Part shown: positions 22,092 through 32,835 of the stretch, piece after piece | Layout: every line of letters starts with the position of its first letter | Position numbering within the stretch: the first letter of the stretch is position 1 | Assembly (NCBI GenBank): GCA_023213395.1 | Contig: CM041465.1 | Location: 180,985,741-181,049,740 of the forward strand | DNA: 64,000 bases | Origin: Cycas panzhihuaensis | Lineage: Eukaryota; Cycadophyta | Reading direction: 5' to 3' | Translations under genes and position numbers: made by a program | The notes under the pieces: generated by a model | What the model was told of the DNA's origin: nothing | The model's input: the letters and a program-made list of their open reading frames with translations, nothing else | The model's database searches: none

Positions 22092-22452
22092 TGAAGGAAT
22101 GATGGATCTAGGAGATAAATCACTCACATGCACACAATGGCAATGGAGAATGAAAAAGAAGATGAAACAAGATCATCATACTCTATTCTCTTCGTGAAAA
22201 CCCCTTATGGGCGTGGAAGAATACAAGTAAGTCTCTGCTCTATCCTCTTTGTGAAAATCCCATGTGGACACAGAAGGATAAGGGTTGTACTTGTTTTGGA
22301 AAATCATAACCTGTGAAAACCTAAAAGGTCATAGGGAATGACCAAACAGTATATGGAGACTTAGCAGATTAAGCTACACATTTAAGTCGCTTGGCTATCA
22401 GGCTACATCAAAGAGCCACCTTAGCTATTTTGACTAACGAATGCCACCTACA
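22092..22452 (-). repeat. Chimeric 5' LTR of Copia H
   Basis: 22092-22168 matches the 3' LTR start. 22169-22433 matches the reverse complement of the element's own 3' UTR (15255-15520). The final 19 bases end in CTACA against TSD CAAAC. The normal promoter-bearing U3 is therefore absent from this end. Differences scattered between the inverted copies show the event is not recent. Confidence 0.85.
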
Positions 22453-22457
22453 CAAAC

Positions 22458-23205
22458 ACTGGGCAATGTAGTCATTAATTATATAACTATATTTATGTGA
22501 TTTCGCTAGGGAGGACATAAATACAGATTACAGGCATCGTTAATACCACAGGTACAAGTGGTTTTGTCACATCGAATAGAGAAACTCCTTAGGAAAAAAC
22601 CATCATCATATATTATGACATGCTATAAGGTCAAAATCAAGGATATTCCACCAGAGGTTCAACAAATTATAGAAGAGTATAAGACATTGTTTGACGAATC
22701 AAAAGGACTACCACCTCTTTGACAAAATCAGCACACAATAGAACTTTTACCAAGTGCGGCACCTGTCAACATTCGACCCTATAGGTATCTATATCATTTA
22801 TGGAAAGAAATCGAGAAAATCATAAGGGAAGTACTATCCTAAGGAAGTATTACTACTAGCACAAGCCCATCTGCATCCCTAGTTATTATTAGCCCAAAGA
22901 AGGATGGCTCATATAGAATGTGTGTAGACTATAGATGTCTCAATCAACTAACAGTCAGGAACAATTATCTGATCCCATGCATTGACAATTTGTTGGATGA
23001 AATCCATGCAGCAAAGTATTTTTTAAAAATTAACTTACGCTCAGGATATCATCAAATTTGAGTAAGGAAAGAAGACATGTACAAGACAACATTCAGAATA
23101 TGTGAAGGTCTATTTAAATTTAAGGTAATGCTATTTGGGTTAACAAATGCACTGGCAACTTTTTAGAGCACCGTGAACGATACCTTTAGGTAAGTGTTAA
23201 GGATG
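22458..23205 (+). pseudogene. Gypsy G protease end and reverse transcriptase, truncated before YxDD
   Basis: After LGNVVINYIT and the CYKVKIKDIPPEVQQII linker come the RT motifs VNIRPYRYLYHLWKEIEKII, SLVIISPKKDGSYRMCVDYR, CLNQLTVRNNYLIPCIDNLL, INLRSGYHQI (first catalytic Asp now Asn) and FGLTNALATF. The frame ends at STVNDTFR just before the YFDD segment, where non-Gypsy DNA begins. Three or more stops. Confidence 0.88.
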
Positions 23206-23699
23206 TTATCGGGTACATGTAAGGGAATTACTTAAAAAGTATATTATTGAGTACACATAGTGTAATAGTCAGAAAAGACAAAAGTTTATAATACGTACCT
23301 ACAACCATTCTTTAGTATGGGTAGGAGGGTTTCTTGGCACCCTGTCATCTTTATTGTCACCATGCTATGGGATTTTCAAAAGTAAATCTGATATGACCTA
23401 GGAATATTGAATGAACCCTATGTGTGTACCTTTTATGGAACAATTGACTGTATTTGAGAATTGGCTTTGAATTTGGTGCTAAATCTTTGCTCTTTCCTTC
23501 CTTGGATTGTGAGAATTCCGACCGGATGCTTGTTGCTATCAATTCACCTCAATTGCCCATATTTTCCTCTTGCGTACCGTGTGGGAAGGAATTGGATGGG
23601 TCACCTACCTAATTTAGAGCAAAGTTCAAGCAAGCAGGATGGGGGGAGTATATATATTATAACCCTCTTTATTGGGATCAAGAGCCAATGGAAAACATT

Positions 23700-24690
23700 T
23701 TAATAGAGCTAAAAAAGGATTTTAAGAAAGTAAAATTAGACGCAGATATAATTCACTTGCTAACAGAGCTTTCAAATGAGGGAGAAGTCCCAACAGCCAC
23801 TAAGATATTGGAGGTGGACCACAAAACCTGGTTAAAAGAATTTTGCTAGGAAAATAGCCAATTAACATCAGGAGGTATTTGTGTAGCAGATATAAAGGAT
23901 AGCAGATTACAATGGATAGCTAAAGTCATAAATACAAGATTCATATCCAAGAGGAAATATATATACATTCTAAGGGGAATAATGCCAATACTACCAAAGA
24001 TTCGAGATGGGGAACAACTTAATTGGTCTGAGTTTCTAGTAATAAACATGGCACAATAGATACAATAAGTAATGTCACATTCATTATGTCATCCCTCCTT
24101 GTTATTGGTTGTTTATTCTACCAGTGTCCAAGTATACAACTCCCACAATCAATCATTCACCCAAGTGAACCTCTTATAAAACAATGGGTGAATGAATTCC
24201 CAAAAAGTACTCAAGATAGAGAAATTAAGAGGAAGATACAAAAGGAGATGACAAAAATCTTAAAGTGGTTACAACAAGCTCCAGGGACACATATTCCACA
24301 TCGTGCCAAACAAGTAGTCTGGAGGAGTAGTAAGAAAATAAGAGATAACGGAGAACCTGATGAGGAGGAAGAAATAGAGCCCTCCCTCGAAAGAACAGGC
24401 AAAATTTCCTCCTGTAATGGAGATAGGGGAAACATCAACACCACTAACCCAAACATAGGAAAAGTCTCATCAAATAATCCAATTAATCAAAGAAATGGAA
24501 GAAGGATATAAGGCAGAAACAATTGCCCTTCAAGAGAAGATCAAAGAAAAGGATGCCATAATAGCAACCCTCACTTAAATCAATGAGGAAATTTTAGTTG
24601 CGCAAGACCCAACAGTAGAGTAGAGGCAACAGGAGCAGCCTTAAAATAGAGAGGGGAAAGGATACCCCAAAATTTTTAAAATTTTGATGA
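23700..24690 (+). pseudogene. Decayed gag-like or plant-transposon-protein-like frame in segment X
   Basis: A continuous protein-like signal crosses several stops. It starts near LIELKKDFKKVKLDADIIHL, continues with RLQWIAKVINTRFISKRKYI and LRGIMPILPKIRDGEQLNWS, then changes frame into an open block at 24086-24511 (PSEPLIKQWVNEFPKSTQDR). It ends in a charged, probably coiled-coil run (YKAETIALQEKIKEKDAII). The pattern of W..V..R and later I..I loosely recalls the putative plant transposon protein domain found in some Gypsy-associated ORFs, but the match is weak and I would not name it. Confidence 0.35.
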
Positions 24691-24699
24691 GCAAGGATG

Positions 24700-25652
24700 C
24701 TTAACCCAATCTTGTTGACCCAAGATAGATGTTGGGATATATTTTGGCATAATAGGCTATGACGAAAATGTATGTAAGGCTATGTTGACCATTGGAATGT
24801 AGGTACTGATCGTACAGAGGTACGCATGGTGAGAAAATCTAGAAAAACAAGCGTTCTGGGTACATATGACAATTAAATACTATAACAAGTATGCAACACA
24901 GGGTATATACCTTTTATGGTATGCTAATGAACAGTAAGATACGTATGATAGACTTGGTCCAAAGGATAGCAAAGGATGATAACATCATCACTAAAGGGAG
25001 TACGTACAGACGTACGTATGAAAAGGCACTAGTTAAAGGAAACCAATCAAGTGATTAAGTGAAATGATACATTAAAGTTGAAAATGTATGGTTATGATAG
25101 GGAGTCATAACCCTTCATCAAAAGGTACCAAAGAGGCACATTTAAGGAAGCCTGCAAGGACCATTCCAGTGGTAAGAGTCGAGCATTCATTCCACATGGT
25201 GGTACAGTAGCCAGCAAGTAGGATTAGTGGTATAGATCAGAGTTACAATAGATGCATTCCCTTTTGGAATGTATATTAAAGAACTCAGTGTATATAACTG
25301 GAATGTACAAGGGATACATTCCAAAACTTATTGTATGAGACTTATTGCTTAATAAAAAGAAGAGTTATGTGAAACTCTATGTACTCTATGTACTATGATG
25401 CTTGTATGATGGATTATTGTATTGTTGTGCGTAATTTGTGATGACATGATGTGAAATTATGAGCAAATCAATAATAACTTAGTGTATGAAGTATGTTGAC
25501 TGTATCCTAGACTAGATTACCAATGATCCCTTAACAAGTGTACATATCTTAGTAAAGAGATCGTGTAAAAGTCAACAGTGACATTCTTTGATCTTTCACT
25601 AATGAAACTACACTATAGTGATCAAATCTCTAATGTTCTTATTAACAAGGTT
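24700..25652 (+). other. AT-rich LTR-like tail of segment X
   Basis: No coding signal. It contains TGTATATTAAAG and GTGTATATAACTGG near 25280, inverted GGAATGTAC/GTACATTCC-like pairs at 25300-25325, and short repeated AGTACGTACAGACGTACGTA at about 25000. It may be an LTR (possible TGTTGGGATA start at about 24733), but there is no second copy in the window. Confidence 0.3.
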
Positions 25653-25657
25653 AAACT

Positions 25658-25935
25658 TAAAATTTGGTACAGAATCAAAAGGAACCAATGTACAAAAATT
25701 TGGCATATGTTTCAAGTAACAATAGTCCACCTTCAAAATTAATTTTCATTTATTAAGAATGGGTCTCATTAATATAATACATAACCCTATATACCTACAA
25801 ATATAAGCAGGAATAACAACAGTATAAATATGACTTATAATTGTCTTGATACATGTCATAAGTCCATTAAGGACTTTTGTAACTCTTATGACTCACTGTT
25901 CCTAAATTGTCATATATGAATATTAATTTTTAACA
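25658..25935 (-). repeat. 3' LTR of Copia B
   Basis: Matches 47899-48158, with shared ATCAAAAGGAACCAATG and CATTAAGGACTTTTSTAACT. Terminal bases on the element strand are TGTTA...TTTTA, so the usual CA end reads TA in both copies. Confidence 0.88.
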
Positions 25936-26925
25936 CTCCCTCTTAATATTTCCATCATTATCTTTAATGCCAATACAAGATCTAAATTTGTCGAACTTGT
26001 CTCTACATAATGGTTTAATTAATATATCTATCAGTAGCTCTTCTATAGGTTGATACACAAGCTCAACCTTTTTATTTTGGATCTTCTCTTGGATCAAATG
26101 ATAATATACCTCAGTATGTTTAGTACAAGTATGGAATACTAGATTCTTGGCAATTTTCATAGTATTTTGCTTATCATATTACAATATAGTTACCCCATCC
26201 TAACGAAGTTCCAAATCACTGAGCACTTGTCTTAACTAGATGGCTTCAAAAGTTACTATGACAATAACTATGTATTCTACTTTAATAGAAGACAATGTAA
26301 CATTAGGTTACTTCTTACTGCTCCAAGTGATAATAATAGAACCTAAATTAAAGTTATATCCTAAAGTAAACATTTTTTTATCTATACATATAGCCCTATT
26401 AGAATCTAAATTTTCTTCTAATCAAAAATTATCATTTTAGTTGAACTCTAATAAAAAATACAATGTCACCTATAAATATTTCAAGATTCTCTTTGCAACT
26501 TTCCAATTAATCTACTTTGATTCTTCCATGAATCCCAACACCATACCAGCTGCAAAAGATATATTAGGCCTAGTTGTAATCAAGTAAATTAAGCTACCAA
26601 TTAATTGCTTATACAGCATGTCATCTACATAGTTCTCATTATTCAGAACTATCAATTTCAAACATGTCTCTATGAAGATTGGTATAAATTTACATTCCTC
26701 TATTCTAAATTTCATCTTAATTTTTCATGCATATTTAGCCTATAAAATAAAGATTCTTTCATATTTTTAGCAGACTTCCACTCTAAGAAAGTAGTAGAGC
26801 AATCTAAAATTTGTCATCTCAAATATCTTTTTGAGATCATTTTTCAAGTATTTAACCTTTGAAGTATTGTTCCTTATGATTATAAGATTGTCTACATATA
26901 ATACTACAAAAATGATTGAATTTTT
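25936..26925 (-). pseudogene. Copia B RT second half and RNase H
   Basis: Right after the D insertion the frame reads VVLYVDNLIIIRNN: the YVDD catalytic motif has decayed to YVDN. FEMTNFRLLYYFLEW, YKQLIGSLIYLITTRPNISF and the RNase H end (VFHTCTKHTEVYYHLIQEKI, then IDILIKPLCRDKFD) follow. The middle of RNase H is frameshifted and partly open on the other strand only by chance. Confidence 0.85.
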
Positions 26926-27512
26926 TGTAGCGATCTAGTTCTACTTTTATAGCAATTTTCCTCAAAATATAGGTAATAATCCACAAAAGACAATAACTAG
27001 ATATTATTCAATAGTAAAATGAATAAGAAACAAGAATTACATAATCCACCAAAGTAAATAATAATCTTTATTGTCAAATAATACCAAAATAGAGCGAAAT
27101 TATAACAAAATACTAGTCTTTGTTGAAGAAGTGAACTTCCCTCTTCGAGGCAAGGAACCCTCCAAATTGCAACCCCCAAATGGGCAAGCTAATTGCAGCC
27201 CTAGAACCGAAAATGTGCGACTAAAGAACCTCCGACGATGGTTTGGGATGTAGCCCAAACTTCCTATTTATAGCGATCGAAATACTTTAATTAGAAGTCG
27301 GCCAGACTGGGTAATATTCTTCTTGAAACTGTTCAAATAGAAGTCGGCCAAAACTTCTCCAAAAATTGCCATGCTAACTTTAAATGGCCATAACTTTTGA
27401 TTGAGATGTCAGAATTGACTTTCGTCTAGACCGTTGGAATCATTGTTCAGAGGCCTTCGATTTGAATGGTAATAAGCTATATTTTTTTTTTACCATATTT
27501 TGGAATGCTATA
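26926..27512 (-). repeat. 3' LTR of Gypsy D
   Basis: TGTAGCGATCTAG...GGAATGCTATA; the last CA has become TA relative to its partner. Confidence 0.93.
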
Positions 27513-27530
27513 AGTCTCCCCCCCTCACAA
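27513..27530 (-). other. Polypurine tract of Gypsy D
   Basis: Minus-strand TGAGGGGGGGAGACTT lies directly before the 3' LTR. Confidence 0.85.
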
Positions 27531-27554
27531 CATGCTTTGCCCTCAAAGCATGGG

Positions 27555-28058
27555 TAAATTTTAGTATTGTTGTATCCATTCTTCATATTTCCATGTGGCT
27601 TCATTGTTGTCCATTGCTTTCCATTTGATAACATATTATATGATTTCAAAAGAACACAGCCTTTTGGTACTTTTTTGAATAATACCTTCTAGTTCAACTA
27701 GTAGTCCTCCTTCCTCATCTAATATTGGAAGTTCTCTCTGGATTGGTACCCTCTCTCCTAACTTTCTCTTAAGGAAAGAAATGTGGAATGTATTGTGTAT
27801 TCGACAATCTGGAGGAAGCTCTAATTTGTAAGCTACATGTCCCATTTTAACCAAGATTTTATAGGGTCCAAAAAATTTCGGTTGAAGTTTATTTCGCCCT
27901 ATTTGTTTTAGGCTATTTTACTTGTAAGGTTGTAATCGTAGGAAAACCCAGTCCCCTACCTTGAATATATGCTCCATTCTTTGAAGATTAACTTGTTGCT
28001 TCATTCAATTGCAAGCTAAGTTCAAGTTATCTTTTAAGGTATCCAGTATCTACCTTGA
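27555..28058 (-). pseudogene. Gypsy D integrase C-terminus with chromodomain
   Basis: The frame 27636-27854 reads VKMGHVAYKLELPPDCRIHN, then FHISFLKRKLGE, the Gypsy integrase GPY/F region. It is followed by EGIIQKSTKRL and, across one stop at ~27640, YVIKWKAMDNNEATWKYEEW, which has the aromatic and acidic residues of a chromodomain (E.I, YLVKWKG, ATWE). Chromodomains guide chromoviral integration to marked chromatin. This places D and E among the chromoviruses. Confidence 0.82.
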
Positions 28059-28532
28059 CTATTGGTGATACTCTTTGATCGATTGTACTTTAGATGGTTG
28101 GGTCCAATTAAGAATGGATGTCGACTCAAATCCATATAATGCTTGAAAAGGGGACATCCTGACAAACGTGTGGTAAGTAGTATTATACCACCATTCTGCT
28201 AAATGAAGCCATTTGTGCCACTGGTGTGGGCTTTGAGTGGTGAAATTACGTAGATACGCCTCTATGCATTTATTTACAACTTTTGTCTGACCGTCTGATT
28301 GTAGATGATGGAATGGGTGCCTATATGGCCTGATATTAATAGGGGCCGATTGAGGAACCAAATCAATCACATGCTCATATCCACGACTAAGATGAAGCTC
28401 AGGCGGTAGCTCCTCAAAAACCTTACTACATTGATCAATTAGTTCTTGCACCTCTATGGGAACTTCTTCTGTTGCTACCTTATAACAAGAAATCATGAAC
28501 GAGGTGGGATTTTTTTGAAGTATCTTTTCCAT
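28059..28532 (-). pseudogene. In-frame fusion of Gypsy D RT N-terminus to integrase C-terminal core
   Basis: One 157-codon open frame passes from the linker (CYKVATEEVPIEVQELIDQC) into the RT start (APINIRPYRHP) and then, without a stop, straight into the integrase segment FHHLQSDGQTKVVNKCIEAY and WHKWLHLAEWWYNTTYHTF. About 600 codons normally between these points (RT palm, RNase H, integrase zinc and first two catalytic Asp) are gone. Both sides have CAC/CAT-rich text at the joint, which would fit microhomology repair. Confidence 0.88.
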
Positions 28533-28550
28533 ACACTGAGATGATACTAA

Positions 28551-28950
28551 TTATACTAGATGAATGTCAGGAGCTTGTAGCTTGTACTTACATCCCTTTT
28601 GGTGAAAACACATAAACCTTGTCTGAAAATTGGTAACAATGTTTCCCAAGGTTTGAAGCCATTGTACTCCAAGAACCACATCAACCCCATCTATAGGCAT
28701 GGCAAACATGCAAGTTGAGGTCAAGTATTCTGCAATACGTAAGCTTAAATGCTGGCAATAACCACCACAAAGCATAGTCCTACCATTTCCTATTGCCACT
28801 TGGATTATATTGAGTGGATTTACTGTGAGACCTAACTTTTCCGCAGTAGGACGATTTATGAAATTGTGTGTACTACCACTATCTACCAAAATGGAAACCT
28901 CTGCATTTTTTATTAACCCTAGAAATCATAATGTTTGCAGTGCGTGTGTT
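28551..28950 (-). pseudogene. Gypsy D aspartic protease
   Basis: 112-codon open frame: VDSGSTHNFINRPTAEKLGL with an intact D-S-G, then LNIIQVAIGNGRTMLCGGYC, CMFAMPIDGVDVVLGVQWLQ and LGNIVTNFQTRFMCFHQKGC. It is the best preserved of the three Gypsy proteases in the window. Starts upstream of the ATG at 28887-28889, because the element makes a polyprotein. Confidence 0.88.
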
Positions 28951-30050
28951 TCCCTAGTGATAGCTTGAAGTGATATCTGAACATTGTCCGAGTCTGTACT
29001 TAATAACTCCTCTATCTAGGCTTGATCTTCTTGGACCAATGCTTCCTCTTCTGTAATTTCTTCCCTAGTTTCATTAAGGAGGGGGTCTTCTTCATTATCC
29101 ATCATGAACATCTTCTTAGGAGGGCATCTATGTTCTCGATTATACTTTCTTCCACAACGAAAACATGTTCCATTCTTGATGTGTTCTGCTCTTGATATTT
29201 GTTCATCTTTTTTCTTCCCCATAGGAGCACTGGCTTTAGTTCTAAACTGTGTCCAATTTGGTTTAAATTGCTGGCTAGGAGGTCTTTTAAACTCGGTTCG
29301 ACGAACGAAACTTTGTCTTCCTTCTCTGAATTCTGCTTCAATATTCCTGGCATGGCGTATGGTATTAGTCAGGAAGCTCACCTCCATGGTCTTTAGTCGG
29401 TACCTGATATTACCTCGAAGACCTGCTATATATACTTCTACTAATTGAGGTTCACTGATATAGGCATCCACCATACTATGTAGTGCTTGGAACTGTTCAG
29501 TATAAGATTGTACTGTACTAACATGTTGTAACTTGGTAAGCTAGGCAAAATAATCCGTTTTCGTTGTATCTTCATATTGCTAGAATAGAGACTTCTTCAA
29601 AAAAATCCAATTGTAATGGATTGTTCCCTCGTAATTTCTTTGCCACCAGTGAAAAAATTATAAAGCTTTTCCATATAAGTGCAACGCTACCACCACCAAT
29701 TTTTTCTTATTGGTTAAAGGGGTGGTTTTGAAGTAGACCTCCATTTGCATCACCCAACTACGAATATCCTGGGATCTATCTGAGTCAAACTTTTCTAGCT
29801 AAAATTTAGTTTCCTTAAGACCGAGTCTAATCTGATCTCCTAAATATTCCCCTTCTTCTTGGCTCTGCTCCTCTTCTTTATCTCCACTTTGAAATACAAA
29901 ATCTTTTTTTGGAGCCAACAGAATATCACGAATTTCTTTTATATCTGATTCCAATTCCTTGTACTGGTTGTGCATTAGCATGGTACTACTGTCCAAATAG
30001 TCCACCCTTTTTTACATGTCCTTGATTCCCTGGGAGGCCTGGAGCACCAT
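28951..30050 (-). pseudogene. Gypsy D gag
   Basis: Likely start is the ATG at 30048-30050 (MVLQASQGIKDM). A helical N-terminus is followed by an acidic patch (DKEEEQSQEEGEYLGDQI), the retrotransposon-gag body (WVMQMEVYFKTTPLTNKKKL, then QSYTEQFQALHSMVDAYISE) and a basic stretch. The zinc knuckle CFRCGRKYNREHRC is near 29140-29185. Four to five stops, mainly in the middle; the C-terminal 152 codons are open. Confidence 0.85.
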
Positions 30051-30152
30051 TTTTTCTATTGTGGTTTTTCTTGATCTTAACTTTGTTCTATTGGGAAAAA
30101 CTTTTCTCAAATATTTCTTGCAGAGACACACTAAATACCTACTTCAAATGAA

Positions 30153-30164
30153 GCTCTGATACCA
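30153..30164 (-). other. Primer binding site of Gypsy D
   Basis: Minus-strand TGGTATCAGAGC, two bases from the LTR. Confidence 0.92.
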
Positions 30165-30166
30165 CT

Positions 30167-30750
30167 TGTAGCGATCTAGTTCTACTTTTATAGCAATTTT
30201 CCTCAAAATATAGGTAATAATCTACAAAAGACAATAACTAGATGCTATTCAATAGTAAAATGAATAAGAAACAAGAATTACAGAATCCACCAAAGTAGAT
30301 AATAATCTTTATTGTCAAATAATACCAAAATAGAGCGAAATTATAACAAAATACCAGTCTTTGTTGAAGAAGTGAGCTTCCCTCTTCAAAGCAAGGAACC
30401 CTCCAAACTACAGCCCCCAAATAGGTGAGTTAATTGCAGCCCTAGAACTGAAAATGTGCGACCAAAGAACCTCCAACAATGGTTTGGGATGCGGCCCAAA
30501 CTTCCTATTTATAGCAATCGAAATACTTTAATTAGAAGTTAGCCAGACTGGGTAATATTCTTCTTAAAACTGCTCAAATATAAGTCGGCCAGAACTTCTC
30601 CAAAAACTGCCAAGCTAAATTTAAATGGCCATAACTTTTTATTCAAATGTCGGAAATGACTTTCGTCTAGACCGTTGGAATCGTTGTTCAAATGCCTTCG
30701 ATTTCAATAGTAATAAGCTATATTTTTTTACCATATTTTGGAATGCTACA
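30167..30750 (-). repeat. 5' LTR of Gypsy D
   Basis: 584 bp, TGTAGCGATCTAG...GGAATGCTACA with canonical ends. Confidence 0.93.
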
Positions 30751-31270
30751 TGTCCTCTAACCTTGATATATAGGTTTAGATTAATTGACAATCTTTCAAA
30801 CCTATTATCCAGAAAGTACTAATTGATCTTAGAGTACCAGGCTCTTGGAGCTTACTTTAGGCCATATAAAGCTTTCTTCAAGTGATATACTAAGTGTTCT
30901 TTACCCTCTGTAACATACTCAAGCAACTTCTCCATGTAGACTTCCTCTACAAGATCTCCATTATAAAATGCACTTTTGACATCAAGTCAGTGTAGTTGTT
31001 ATTTAATTTGAGTAGCTAATGTCAATATCATTATAACCATAACCATCTTAGCTATTGAAGCGAATGTCTCCTTGTAATGAAGCCCCTATATTTGTTTGAA
31101 TCCTTTGGCTACCAATCTAGCCTTATATTTATCAATAGATCCATATGATCTTAATTTGGTCTTGTAGACCTATTTATATCTAATCATCTATTTTTCTTTT
31201 AACAAATCAACCAAGTCCCAAGTTTTATTCTATTCAATAACTTGAATTTCAATATCCATTGTTGTTCTCC
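30751..31270 (-). pseudogene. Copia B reverse transcriptase, first half
   Basis: Decayed but readable pieces: YKTKLRSYGSIDKYKARLVA, KGFKQI, LHDVKSAFYNGDLVEEVYME, YVTEGKEHLVYHLKKALYGL, then NLYIKVRG up to the D insertion. Many stops and probable frameshifts. Confidence 0.8.
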
Positions 31271-32518
31271 ACTTCTGTTCCCGGTAGACCTTCTCAATAC
31301 TCAAAAGCTCTTTAATATTTAGCATATCTACCACCAAAATAAAATTGACCATATGAGGTCTCATATTTGATTTTCTTCTTCTTTCTGTCCTAGGCAATTA
31401 AATGTCTACAATGGTCTTGAAGTCCCATTTAGGAAGTTTCTTAGTAGGTGGAGTTACCTCTGGTTACATTTCTAACTACGATTCTTAAGCATCTTCATAC
31501 TCCTCTTCACTTACTTCCTCTTCTTCATCTTCTTCTTCCTGCTTTGGCTTAGTATTTGGCTCGACAAACTACTATCTCAAAATACTATATTCAGGCGATT
31601 CCTTGATTTACTTCCCTTTGTCTTACCAAATCTTCAAAGTGTCTAAGTCCAATTCTTGATTTGTAACCTACTTATCAACTGTTTTGAAGATGGCATCCCA
31701 AGTTATGTGTACCTTCCTAGTTGCCAATTCATATACTCAATACACTTTTCTTTCCTCATTATATCCCATAAGGATATACTTCAAACTTTTATCATCAATT
31801 TTTTCCTTGAGAACATATATATATATTATACTTCCAAAGATTCTTAGATGGCTCATTGTAGATTTTATACTTCTGTAGGTGTTGTATTCTAGACAATTTT
31901 TGTAGAACCTCTATTAATTAAGTAGATCATTGTATAAATAACTTTAGCCCAAAAGATATTTAAGAGATTCTTTGCTTTTATTATTGACTTGACCTTTTTT
32001 ACCAAAGTCCTATTCATTCTCTTGGCTATAGTATTCTATTGCGGTATGTATGGTGTTGTTAATTGCCCTTTGATCCTATGGTCCTTATAAAATTAGATAA
32101 AGACATAAGAGGTGTATTCTGATTTAAGGATATTTAACCTCCAACCACTTTTATTCTCCACTTTTGCATTAAATTCTTTGAATATGTCGAATACTTGAGA
32201 TTTCTCTTTTATGGGATACAACCAAAATTTCCTTCAAAAATTATTAATGAAGGTTAAAAAATATCTTAAATCTATAAGCAAAGTGGTGGGCATAAGAACA
32301 CAAATATCTGAGTGAACTAGGCTTAGCTTTTTAATTGCCCTCCAAGCCTTGCCTTCCAAAATATTTTCCTTATGTTATTTCCCAAAAATATAAGGTTCAC
32401 AAATGACTTTTGTTATTTTGAATTTTGGAATATCACACACCATATTCAATTTATACATTAAATAGAGACAGGGATAATGCAAAATACGTTTATATGATAC
32501 ATCAATAGATAAAGTTGT
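31271..32518 (-). pseudogene. Copia B integrase and IN-RT linker
   Basis: Readable core motifs: LVHSDICVLMPTTL (first Asp), ILKSEYTSYVFI (second Asp region, decayed from RxDNGGE), TPYIPQ and RMNRTLVKKVKSIIKAKNLL. The C-terminal part runs to about 31800. The linker down to 31271 is acidic and low-complexity (many CTTCTTC triplets on the plus strand). Confidence 0.8.
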
Positions 32519-32835
32519 TTAGCTTACAAATTCACCTAAGAGCCTATATAAACCACCACCTCTTACACCTTCTACAACAACTTTCTTCTTGTGATCATTG
32601 ACAATCGCCTTTCCATCTTTAAAGAGCACACTTATTTTGTTGTCCTTCATCTGGCTAACAAAGATCAAATTCTTCTTTAAACTTGGCATATATATTACAT
32701 CCTCAATGTAGTAATCCTCTCTATCAAGTGTAATGAATGTGATTTCTTCTATCATTTTTGCATTTAATTATTTACTATCTCCCAATGTCACTTTATGTCT
32801 AGTTGTTTCCTACATATGTTTGAACTAGTCAATCC
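32519..32835 (-). pseudogene. Copia B protease, C-terminal part
   Basis: Continues after element C with KVTLGDS, then IEEITFITLDREDYYIEDVI and MPSLKKNLIFVSQMKDNKIS, the Copia protease-to-integrase linker. 78 codons are open (32519-32755). Confidence 0.82.

Larger units (their letters stand above)
14797..22452 (-). mobile_element. Full-length Copia retrotransposon H with a chimeric 5' LTR (TSD CAAAC)
   Basis: TSD CAAAC at 14792-14796 and 22453-22457 flanks an element starting TGAAGGAA and ending CTACA. PBS lies beside the right end and PPT beside the left LTR, so it runs on the minus strand. The left LTR is 295 bp. The right terminal segment is 361 bp but shares only its first ~77 bp with the left LTR; the rest is an inverted copy of the element's own 3' UTR. 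The coding region (about 15575-20116) has gag, PR, IN, RT and RH, and RT is a 362-codon open frame. The leader is ~2 kb long. Confidence 0.92.
13638..23205 (+). mobile_element. Gypsy retrotransposon G, 5' half, split by Copia H and truncated in RT
   Basis: Plus-strand order: 5' LTR 13638-14187, PBS 14190-14201, protease 14350-14791, then Copia H, then protease end and reverse transcriptase 22458-23205. Most of gag is missing. Only about 150 bases separate the PBS from sequence that normally follows the gag zinc knuckle, so a deletion removed it. Removing H restores IQWHQT-LGNVVINYIT, the same junction text as in D and E. At 23205 the RT stops in the middle of the segment before YxDD and unrelated sequence follows. 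No 3' LTR was found in the window. Confidence 0.85.
23206..25652 (+). mobile_element. Unclassified plus-strand retroelement-like segment X
   Basis: It lies between the broken RT of Gypsy G and the TSD of Copia B. It starts with ~480 bases without coding signal, then has a long decayed frame (about 23700-24690), then a purine-rich run (AGAGAGGGGAAAGG at about 24645) and an AT-rich tail with TATA-like and polyadenylation-like text. The order leader, gag-like frame, purine tract, LTR-like tail suggests an LTR element in plus orientation, but I found no LTR partner, TSD or PBS. It could also be the distal part of a second element cut by B. Confidence 0.35.
26926..30750 (-). mobile_element. Gypsy chromovirus D, 3.8-kb deletion derivative
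   Basis: LTRs of 587 bp (26926-27512) and 584 bp (30167-30750), PBS beside the right one, PPT beside the left. Same family as Gypsy E. It sits inside the RT of Copia B; the flanking B reading continues LYIKVRG to NSIIFVVLYVD. I could not find matching 5-bp flanks (TTTTT versus TGTCC), so the TSD is lost. gag and protease are well preserved, but RT, RNase H and most of integrase were removed by one in-frame deletion. It could only have moved with enzymes supplied by a relative. Confidence 0.9.

Noticed and set aside
22128-22316. Open frame in the chimeric LTR of H with repeated SILFVK strings
   Set aside because: It reflects the tandem DNA duplication in a non-coding terminal region; no start context or homologue.
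29104-29448. Plus-strand open frame of 114 codons
   Set aside because: Exactly antisense to the gag of Gypsy D with its zinc knuckle; a shadow frame.
26921-30755. Target duplication for Gypsy D
   Set aside because: Flanking five bases differ (TTTTT and TGTCC); I could not find another phase that matches.
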